Positions 18,671-25,828 of a stretch of DNA of 64,000 nucleotides are shown here, in pieces; within the stretch, counting starts at the first letter, position 1; the number at the start of each line of letters is the position of its first letter. The DNA is taken from contig WVZL01000004.1 in the NCBI GenBank assembly GCA_011772495.1, positions 61,027 through 125,026 on the forward strand. The letters run 5' to 3'. This DNA is from Candidatus Aminicenantota bacterium (lineage in GTDB: Bacteria; Acidobacteriota; Aminicenantia; Aminicenantales; Aminicenantaceae). The notes beneath the pieces are model-generated. The model searched no databases. It saw only the letters and a list, made by a program, of their open reading frames with translations, and was not told the DNA's origin. A program made the translations under genes and the position numbers.

Positions 18671-19612
18671 TCAGGAATAGAGTCTCTGAAGCCATAACCA
18701 TTCTTCTTTAAGCCCATCCATGAGAGGGGTCTTCGGGGAATAATTCAAGTCGTGCTGGGCTTTTTCTATCAGGGCAAAAGTGTGAGGAACGTCGCCTTTT
18801 TGTCTCTCTGTCTTTCTTATCCTTATTTTTTTTTGACTTATTTTTTCCATGATGGGGAAGACGTCTTCCAATTTTTCTTGGTGCCCGCCACCAATATTAT
18901 AGACTTCTCCAGTTTTTGCCATTTCTAAAGAAGCGATATTGGCTTCGATGATATCATCTATATAGGTGAAGTCTCTGGTCTGCTTCCCGTCTCCAAAGAC
19001 AGTGATTTCCTTATCTTCACTCAAGGCCTTGTAAAATATATGGAAGGCCATGTCAGGACGTTGCCCGGGACCATAGACAGTAAAAAATCGAAGAGAGACC
19101 GTCGGGATTCCATAATTTTTAAAATAGAGAAAACAAAGCTGTTCAGCGGCGAGCTTAGTCACCCCATAAGGAGAAAGAGGATGGAGGGGGCTCTTTTCAG
19201 TCATCGGGAGATCGGGACAAAGCCCATAAACTGATGAAGAGGAGGCATAGATGAATTTTTTTAAAGGAGTTTCCTTGGCCGCCTCTAACAGTTTTTGAGT
19301 GGCCTGGATATTATTCTTGGTATAAACCTCAAAATTTTGTCCCCAACTCGTCCTGACTCCTGCCTGAGCAGCTAAATGAAACACAAAATCAACTCTTTTG
19401 AGAAGTTTTTTCAGATCAACATTCTCCACGCCCTTAGCGATAAATTCAAAATTTTTTCCTTGGAGAAGGTCATGGATGTTGTCCTCTTTTATCCATTTAG
19501 GATAAGAATCATTAAAGGAATCCACCCCGACCACCATAAAGCCTTCCTTAACCAATCTTCGGCAGAGATGAGAAGCGATAAACCCAGCAGCTCCAGTGAC
19601 CAAACAGATCAT
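18671..19612 (-). CDS. NAD-dependent nucleotide-sugar epimerase/dehydratase
   Basis: 313 residues. An extended SDR with TGAAGFIASHL (NAD binding), HLAAQAGVR, SSSSVYG and the catalytic YGVTK. The segment RFFTVYGPGQRPDMAFH and the TRDFTYIDDI motif place it among UDP-glucuronate 4-epimerases and UDP-glucose 4-epimerases. These act on UDP-sugars in the cytoplasm for cell-surface glycans. The exact substrate cannot be read by eye. It is separated from bamD by 32 bases and follows the PASTA gene. Confidence 0.85.
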   Translation of the reverse strand: MICLVTGAAGFIASHLCRRLVKEGFMVVGVDSFNDSYPKWIKEDNIHDLLQGKNFEFIAKGVENVDLKKLLKRVDFVFHLAAQAGVRTSWGQNFEVYTKNNIQATQKLLEAAKETPLKKFIYASSSSVYGLCPDLPMTEKSPLHPLSPYGVTKLAAEQLCFLYFKNYGIPTVSLRFFTVYGPGQRPDMAFHIFYKALSEDKEITVFGDGKQTRDFTYIDDIIEANIASLEMAKTGEVYNIGGGHQEKLEDVFPIMEKISQKKIRIRKTERQKGDVPHTFALIEKAQHDLNYSPKTPLMDGLKEEWLWLQRLYS

Positions 19613-19686
19613 GATTTGTTATGCTCCCCGGACATCTTCCTCGATTTTTTTTATGCCCGCCGGCAGGTTCGAAAGGGCGATATGTA

Positions 19687-20406
19687 TCATTCTTTACTTA
19701 CTTCCAAAGTGATCAGGTTATTTTTTTGGATTCGGTAGCCATGAGGCGGAAGCTGTTTGATGATGATCCCAGGTTCAAGGCCAGGATAATAAGAATAACG
19801 AACCACTCCTACTCTGAAGTCCATGCTCTTGAGTTTTGAGATGACAGGGGCGGATTTCTTGCCAATCAAATCAGGCATCAGGTATTTTTTTTCTCTTTCT
19901 CCCTGAGAAACCAGAAGGCTCACCAGCGTATTCCGGCCTACCTTTTCTAAAAGAGGTGGTTGCTGAGCGATTATTTTCCCTGCTGCCCGATCGGAACTAT
20001 GGACTTGAGAAGTTTCTCCTTTTCTCAAACCTGCATCTTTGAGAATTTGGCTGGCGGATTTGATTGTTCTTCCTTCCAGGTTAGGAACAATCACTTGCTC
20101 GCTTCCTGCGCTCAGGATAATCTTCACGGCTTTGTTGATTTTTATTTTTGAGCCCGAAGAAGGATTCTGGTGGATGATTTTTCCTCTCTCCCATTGGTTG
20201 TCAAATTGAACTCCTCTCAAGGATAGAGATAGTTTTTTCTTAGTCAGCTCAGCTTTTGCCTCTTCCACAGTTTTTCCTATGAGGTTGGGCAAGGTTACCA
20301 TCTCGCCTCTGATGACGAAGCGGTAGGAGAGAATTGCGCTGAGAAAAAAGAGATTGATGAAAATGAAAAGATAGAGAAATATCTTAAAGATTTTTTTTGA
20401 TTGCAT
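19687..20406 (-). CDS. Membrane-anchored PASTA-repeat protein
   Basis: 239 residues: a short basic N-terminus, one transmembrane helix (IFLYLFIFINLFFLSAIL), then three PASTA domains beginning near residues 37 (VTLPNLIGKTVEEAKAEL), 105 (VIVPNLEGRTIKSASQIL) and 173 (YLMPDLIGKKSAPVISKL). PASTA domains bind uncrosslinked peptidoglycan and usually occur on Ser/Thr kinases or class A/B PBPs. Here they are not fused to any enzyme, so the protein is a periplasmic, inner-membrane tethered binding module. Its partner is not evident in this window. Confidence 0.85.
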   Translation of the reverse strand: MQSKKIFKIFLYLFIFINLFFLSAILSYRFVIRGEMVTLPNLIGKTVEEAKAELTKKKLSLSLRGVQFDNQWERGKIIHQNPSSGSKIKINKAVKIILSAGSEQVIVPNLEGRTIKSASQILKDAGLRKGETSQVHSSDRAAGKIIAQQPPLLEKVGRNTLVSLLVSQGEREKKYLMPDLIGKKSAPVISKLKSMDFRVGVVRYSYYPGLEPGIIIKQLPPHGYRIQKNNLITLEVSKE

Positions 20407-20503
20407 AAGTCAAATTCAATACCGTGAAATCAGAGTTATCTATACCATAGAATTAGAACCAAGTAAACACGTAAAATGTTCCCAAAAGTAGCAAAAAAAA
20501 GAT

Positions 20504-20533
20504 TTGATGCGAATTAATTAATTTATTTATAAT
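20504..20533 (+). promoter_or_regulatory. Sigma-70 promoter of the threonine aldolase gene
   Basis: TTGATG at 20504-20509, an 18-base spacer and a perfect TATAAT at 20528-20533. Transcription would start near 20540, 25 bases before the ATG at 20565. Confidence 0.6.
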
Positions 20534-20564
20534 GTGCTTGCTCCCTGTGAGTAGGAGAAAAAAG

Positions 20565-21599
20565 ATGGCCAAAATCTCGGATTTTCGCAGTGATACAGTG
20601 ACTCGACCCACGCCGAACATGAGAAAAGCCATGGCCGAGGCTGTGGTTGGCGATGATGTCCTAGGAGATGATCCAACGGTCCAAGAATTAGAAGCTTTAG
20701 CCGCCGAAACGATGGGCAAGGAGGCTGCTCTTTTTGTGCCTTCTGGAACAATGGGGAATTCAGTCTCGGTGAAGGTTTGGACGAGGGAGTTGGAAGAAGT
20801 GATCATCGAAGAAAGGTCGCATATCTATAACATGGAATCCACCCATATGACCTTCATTTCTCGAGTGACTCCCCGCCCTCTTCCCTCAAGGCGGGGAGCT
20901 ATGGATCCAGATGAAGTGGAAAGAAACATAAGAAAGCCCTCAGTCCATATTCCCCGCACCTCCCTCATTTGTGTCGAGAACACTCACAACAACTGGAGTG
21001 GAGCCTTGGTTCCTATGGAGAATCTGAGAGCTATAAGAGAAATTGCTGATAGGCATGAGATAAGGATTCATTTCGATGGGGCGCGCATTTTCAATGCTTC
21101 CGTTGCCTCTGGCATCCCTGTGAAAGAGTATGCTGCCATCGGGGATTCTTTGATGTTTTGCTTATCCAAGGGACTTTCGGCTCCGGCGGGTTCTCTTCTA
21201 GTTGGGAATAAAGATTTTATAGATTATGGCCGAAGGGTGAGAAAGGCTCTGGGAGGAGGATTGAGACAAGTCGGAGTTTTAGCAGCCCCAGGAATCGTGG
21301 CTTTGTCCGAAATGACAGATAGGCTTAAAGAAGACCATGATAGAGCTAAAAAGCTGGCCTCGTCCATATCAGAGTTACCGGGAATTGAACTCAATCCGGA
21401 GAATATTGATACCAATATTATTATTTTTGGTTTTAATCATCCAAAATTAACCATTCCAGTCTTTTTGGAACAACTGAAAAAGAGGGAAATCCTGGCTTTG
21501 GCAACTAGAGGAGGCATCCGTTTTGTGACTCATAAAGATATCAACGATGAGGATGTGGAAAAAGCCATAGAGGCCTTTCGCCAGCTATTAGCCTCTTAA
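20565..21599 (+). CDS. ltaE: Low-specificity L-threonine aldolase
   Basis: 344 residues from ATG 20565, with AGGAG 7 bases upstream. A PLP-dependent fold type I enzyme: DFRSDTVTRPTPNMRKAM and GDDVLGDDPTVQELE are family signatures at the N-terminus; HFDGARIFNA carries the PLP-ring Asp and CLSKGLSAPAGS the Schiff-base Lys. It cleaves threonine or allo-threonine to glycine and acetaldehyde. The gene stands alone, converging with the large minus-strand redox block. Length and motif order are normal. Confidence 0.93.
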   Translation: MAKISDFRSDTVTRPTPNMRKAMAEAVVGDDVLGDDPTVQELEALAAETMGKEAALFVPSGTMGNSVSVKVWTRELEEVIIEERSHIYNMESTHMTFISRVTPRPLPSRRGAMDPDEVERNIRKPSVHIPRTSLICVENTHNNWSGALVPMENLRAIREIADRHEIRIHFDGARIFNASVASGIPVKEYAAIGDSLMFCLSKGLSAPAGSLLVGNKDFIDYGRRVRKALGGGLRQVGVLAAPGIVALSEMTDRLKEDHDRAKKLASSISELPGIELNPENIDTNIIIFGFNHPKLTIPVFLEQLKKREILALATRGGIRFVTHKDINDEDVEKAIEAFRQLLAS

Positions 21600-21686
21600 A
21601 ACAGAGTGCAAGGATCGAACAACGTTAAAAGATCAGGGCTGAAAACAAGGAAAGATATCGACAGCTTTTATGGATAATTCAGGATG

Positions 21687-23687
21687 CTATTCTTCCAATA
21701 ACTCAGCCACAAGCTGAGCAATATCCTTGACTTTTCGTTCATTTTCCCCTTTGTCCTTGAAGCCATCCTGGATCATAGTCAAGCAGAAAGGACAGGAAGT
21801 GGCCGTCATTTCGGCCTGAGCCTCCAACAGCTCAGCGGTCCTAAGTTGATTGATTCGGGTTCCAAGAGTCTCCTCAGTCCACATCAGGCCTCCTCCACCA
21901 CCACAACACAAGCTGTGTTGCTTGTTATTCTTGGGCTCAACAAGACTTTCTGAAGTTAAGCTCTGTAAAACCTCTCGGGGTTCGCTGATGATGTCGTTGT
22001 ATCGGGCCAAGTAACAGGAATCATGGTAGGCAAGCCGGCTTTCTAACTTAGACTTCAAAGGGAGCTTTTCTTCTCGGAGTAGCTTATGAAGAAGCTGAAC
22101 ATGATGGATGACTTCAATCTCTTTCAGCTTCTCTTTTGACTCAGGAGGAACTGATGAGAGCAACTCGAATAATTTGGGGTATTCGTTCTTAAAAGTATTA
22201 TACCCATGGGGACAGATCGTTATGATTTTTCTAATGTTATATTTTCTGAATAGGTTTATGTTTTCTGAAGCCTGCATCTGGAAGAGGTATTCATTGCCTA
22301 GTCTTCGGGCCGAATCACCACAGCATTTTTCTTCTGTGCCCAGAATAGCATAGTTCAAGCCAGCTTTATTCATGATGGAAACCATGGCTTTGGCCACTTT
22401 TTTTCCTTCTTCATCAAAAGAACCGGCGCATCCCACCCAGAACAGGAATTCTGCCTGCGGATGCTCATTGATGAGTTTGACATCCAGACCTTGTGCCCAG
22501 TCAGCTCGAGAGGCGAACCCGATTCCCCAGGGATTACTGTTGGTTTCCATGTTCCGGAAAAAAGAATTCAATTCAGCCGGGAATCTGCTTTCCATGAGGA
22601 CTTGATAGCGCCTCAGGTCAACAATTTTATCCACCTGCTCGATATAGACAGGACAATGCTCCATGCAAGAACGGCAAGTGGTGCACGTCCAGATAACATT
22701 TTCATCTATGGTTTTTCCCACCAGAGGTGGGATATCCTCGGGTTCTATTCCTTTTGCTCCGGCTTCCAGAATCTGTGGCGCTCTCGCGTGCAAGTGATCC
22801 TTCAAGTCGGTAATGAGTTTCTTCGGAGACAGCGGTTTTTCAGTCAGGTGGGCTGGACAGCGGTCCTGGCACCGTCCACATCGAGTACAAGCATCCAGAT
22901 CCAAGAGCTGTTTCCAGGTGAACTCTTCGATCTTGGCCACCCCGAAGCTTTCTGTTTTTTCATCCTCTAAATCTAAAGGAGTGAGAGCTCCCTTTGGTTC
23001 TAAGGACCGGAATATCATATTCATAGGAGAGCTGATGAGGTGGAAGAGCTTGGAGTAGGGGATATAGGCGATAGTGCCCATAACGAGAAAAAAGTGAATA
23101 CGGAATAGAATCGCAGCCATTAGGCTTTTGGCGTGAATGCTCATTCCAGTGATATCAAACAGTGAAGCTACCACCTTTCCTAAAGGTGCCCAGGCTTGAG
23201 TATCTGAGCCAATCACTGATAGTCTCAGGCCTTCTAGAATAAAACCAGTCATAATGATGAACAGAAGAAGGATAAGAGTTAAAAAATCTTCGCGCTTATT
23301 GTCAAGTCGTGAGGGGCGGGTCACATAGCGCCGGTACATTGCTAGAAAAAGAGATAGAATTGCAGCTAGCCCGATCAAGTCTAGAGCAAGAGAAAGGAGC
23401 CGGGCTGGGACTGAGGGCAGGGTGAAGATGAATTGGGTTATGACCATAACCGTAAAGGGAGCTAAAAAACCCAAGAAAAGGAAAAGATGGATTAAACCGG
23501 GATACAGGTCCTCCAAAATCCTGGCGTGGATGATACCCTCGAAGAAAAAAGATTTTAGCCTTGAGGACTTTTTATTGGATCGGTTTTCTTCTCTTCCTAT
23601 TTGCCAGAGCCGAAAACGCCTTCTCAAGCCCCAAGAAAAAATGCCAATAGCTAAGAGGATAAAAAAGAGATCGATGGCTTTAATCAT
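21687..23687 (-). CDS. Membrane-bound heterodisulfide-reductase-like protein (NarI-like plus HdrD-like fusion)
   Basis: 666 residues. The first 230 hold about five to six membrane helices with spaced His residues, as in NarI/DsrM-type cytochrome b subunits. A ferredoxin domain follows with CTRCGRCQDRCP and CTTCRSCMEHCP. The C-terminus has two CCG-type modules: CCGDSARRLG with a following ICPHG, and CCGGGGG with CPFC. The first module ends in CPHG rather than CPHC, so one expected cluster ligand is replaced by Gly. Proteins of this design pass electrons between quinol and cytoplasmic disulfide or FeS partners. It is the last gene of the redox block, 82 bases after the NapC-like cytochrome. Confidence 0.85.
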   Translation of the reverse strand: MIKAIDLFFILLAIGIFSWGLRRRFRLWQIGREENRSNKKSSRLKSFFFEGIIHARILEDLYPGLIHLFLFLGFLAPFTVMVITQFIFTLPSVPARLLSLALDLIGLAAILSLFLAMYRRYVTRPSRLDNKREDFLTLILLLFIIMTGFILEGLRLSVIGSDTQAWAPLGKVVASLFDITGMSIHAKSLMAAILFRIHFFLVMGTIAYIPYSKLFHLISSPMNMIFRSLEPKGALTPLDLEDEKTESFGVAKIEEFTWKQLLDLDACTRCGRCQDRCPAHLTEKPLSPKKLITDLKDHLHARAPQILEAGAKGIEPEDIPPLVGKTIDENVIWTCTTCRSCMEHCPVYIEQVDKIVDLRRYQVLMESRFPAELNSFFRNMETNSNPWGIGFASRADWAQGLDVKLINEHPQAEFLFWVGCAGSFDEEGKKVAKAMVSIMNKAGLNYAILGTEEKCCGDSARRLGNEYLFQMQASENINLFRKYNIRKIITICPHGYNTFKNEYPKLFELLSSVPPESKEKLKEIEVIHHVQLLHKLLREEKLPLKSKLESRLAYHDSCYLARYNDIISEPREVLQSLTSESLVEPKNNKQHSLCCGGGGGLMWTEETLGTRINQLRTAELLEAQAEMTATSCPFCLTMIQDGFKDKGENERKVKDIAQLVAELLEE

Positions 23688-23769
23688 TTCTGCTCAAATG
23701 AAACTCATAATTTATATTTGCTAGGGCTAAAGCCTAGCTAAACTTATCAAGCCCATTGCGGCTTCCTTG

Positions 23770-24369
23770 TCAACGGATTGGCCAGGATTTGCCGGGAGCC
23801 AGCATAACATCGTGGCAGTTTAAGCATTTCTGAGATTTTGGAGGGCCTTCGAATTCCTTTCGATGGCATTCTGAGCATTCTAAGATTGAGGGCCGGTTAG
23901 TACCGCCAGTCAAGTATTCATGTCCTGTTGTGCGATGACAGTCCACACAAATTAAGCCTTCTCCGAAGTGATAACGATGGGTAAAATTTATAACCTTTTT
24001 TTTGGCCTTGTAATCCACATCAAGGACCTCTGGATGGCAGTCTAAGCATCTTTGGGTGGTCAGCACGTCGTCAGCAAGGTATTCAGGAGGCACGAGTTGA
24101 TCTCGAGTATGCTTGATGATGTTCCACTGCTTGGGAATGATCTCCAAACCCTTTGAGTGACACTGATAACAGCTTGTTTCGGCAGCAGGGTGTCCCTTTG
24201 ATTTTCTCCACAGATCCAGTTGGTCAGGATGACACCGGGCACATCCCTTTTCATTCGTAGATGAGTAGCGAACAAGATAGGCTACGCCCAAGCCTCCGCC
24301 GATGACAATAATGATGAACGAGAACCAGAACATGATTCTGAACTGCTTTTTATACTTTGAAAGAAACAT
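23770..24369 (-). CDS. Membrane-anchored hexaheme c-type cytochrome, NapC/NrfH-like
   Basis: 199 residues: one N-terminal transmembrane anchor (FRIMFWFSFIIIVIGGGLG) then six CxxCH haem sites (CARCH, CYQCH, CLDCH, CVDCH, CSECH, CLNCH). NapC/NirT proteins usually carry four or five haems. The architecture (anchor, periplasmic haem domain) fits a menaquinol-oxidising cytochrome passing electrons to periplasmic partners. AAGGA lies 4 bases before ATG 24369. It lies between a secreted PD40 protein and the HdrD-like fusion, so it probably belongs to the same electron path. Confidence 0.85.
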   Translation of the reverse strand: MFLSKYKKQFRIMFWFSFIIIVIGGGLGVAYLVRYSSTNEKGCARCHPDQLDLWRKSKGHPAAETSCYQCHSKGLEIIPKQWNIIKHTRDQLVPPEYLADDVLTTQRCLDCHPEVLDVDYKAKKKVINFTHRYHFGEGLICVDCHRTTGHEYLTGGTNRPSILECSECHRKEFEGPPKSQKCLNCHDVMLAPGKSWPIR

Positions 24370-24471
24370 TTTTTCCTTAGGGAGATTTCAAATTTGGTCT
24401 TAGGGTGGATTTCATATCCCGTAACATTTTTATGTATAGATTGTTAGGCTCTATAGATGAATCCATTCTTC

Positions 24472-25773
24472 CTATTGACTCAAGTCAAGGTTTAGCATGT
24501 ATATCTCAGGCGTTGTTTTGCCTTGAGGATACCCGAAGAGGAGAACTCTGTCTCCACTGAAACTCACAATCTGAGATATCCAGAAAGCTGGAGTCCGGGG
24601 AAAATCCATGGGTGCTAGACCAGAAGCATAACCAGGCGTTCGTTCGTCGAAAGCCACGATTTCTCGTCCATCTTGAAGATCTCGTACCATTACTGTATAA
24701 ATATGTTTAAAAAAGAGGTAACGGCCGTTCCCTGAGAGGTCGTAAAACTCAACTCTAGGTATTTCCTTGGAGGCGAGATATTCCAATCCAGAACCATCAC
24801 TGTTGCAAACATAGGTTCCGATGCCTTGCTTTTTGGTTCCGTTATAAAAGAAAACCACTTTTTCACCAGCCTGACTTATGTCTGCTAAACTGAACCAGCG
24901 GTCATGAAAGTCGGTTATTCTTCTCATTTCTATTCCTTCCCAATTGCTGATGTAGAGGTCATAGTCATCAATATCTTCAGATGACTGAGCGCCAAAAAGT
25001 ACTTTTCTTCCATCTCCACTCATGCAGAGCGCCCAGCCTCCACCAGTGAGAGGACGACGGGGAAGCGAAGACCAGATCCATTCCTCTCCGCTGAAATCAG
25101 GGGCAAGGATCGTCCTTTGTTTTCTGTTCACAGTATCCAAGAATATTATTCCGCTCGAGTGACCATACCTCCTCGGACCTAGATGCCCCTTTAATACGCA
25201 GGCAATGCGGTTTCCATCGTGACTGACTGTGTAATTGGAGATTCTTTCCCATTCTCCATTCGTGAAATCGAGCGATTGGACATCTTTCCCTTTAAGAGCT
25301 TCGATCGGAAAGGAAAAAATCCGGAGATCTGACCCATCCGTATTGATAATGCCTAGATAGTGATCAAGAATATTGACCGGCTCCCCAAGACTCAAGGAAA
25401 ATACTGCCTGGCGCCCGTTTCCGCACAAGATCGGGGGCTTCGATCCCAAAACGAGAGGGACATCCTGGAACGGAACAGGTGCTTTATGGGTTCCACTGCG
25501 GAAAAGCTCTTCTTCTTTTCCGTCTTCAGTATTCATGACCTGGAGAGTTTTGATAGAGTTCTCTCTATCCTTGATTTCTAATATATACAGCATCCACTGT
25601 CCATCATCGTTAAGGGATGGAAAGTGGACCACATCGTTTTTAGAATAAGTCAGCCTTTTTATCTCTGGCCGAGGAGACGGATTCTCTTTTCCTATGACTG
25701 CAGCTGTTATCCAGAGGAAGCTGACAGCAGCAGCCAGGAGTACAAACTTTTTTGCTTTTTTTAAGACTTTCAT
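24472..25773 (-). CDS. Secreted TolB-like (PD40 beta-propeller) protein
   Basis: 433 residues from ATG 25773, with GGAG 7 bases upstream. A longer frame to 25845 overlaps the MopB gene and would bury the signal peptide. After KKFVLLAAAVSFLWITAAVIG come repeated strands of a beta-propeller, with WD40/PD40-type repeats such as SLNDDGQWMLYIL, SHDGNRIACVL, SGDGRKVLFGA and SGNGRYLFF. Such propellers mediate protein contacts; no enzyme residue is evident. It is inserted between the MopB subunit and the NapC-like cytochrome. Role in the complex is unknown. Confidence 0.75.
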   Translation of the reverse strand: MKVLKKAKKFVLLAAAVSFLWITAAVIGKENPSPRPEIKRLTYSKNDVVHFPSLNDDGQWMLYILEIKDRENSIKTLQVMNTEDGKEEELFRSGTHKAPVPFQDVPLVLGSKPPILCGNGRQAVFSLSLGEPVNILDHYLGIINTDGSDLRIFSFPIEALKGKDVQSLDFTNGEWERISNYTVSHDGNRIACVLKGHLGPRRYGHSSGIIFLDTVNRKQRTILAPDFSGEEWIWSSLPRRPLTGGGWALCMSGDGRKVLFGAQSSEDIDDYDLYISNWEGIEMRRITDFHDRWFSLADISQAGEKVVFFYNGTKKQGIGTYVCNSDGSGLEYLASKEIPRVEFYDLSGNGRYLFFKHIYTVMVRDLQDGREIVAFDERTPGYASGLAPMDFPRTPAFWISQIVSFSGDRVLLFGYPQGKTTPEIYMLNLDLSQ

Positions 25774-25828
25774 TCTTATTCTCCAGCTAAGAGGCGTTTC
25801 TTTGTCCCCTCTACTTAAGAGATCTTTA

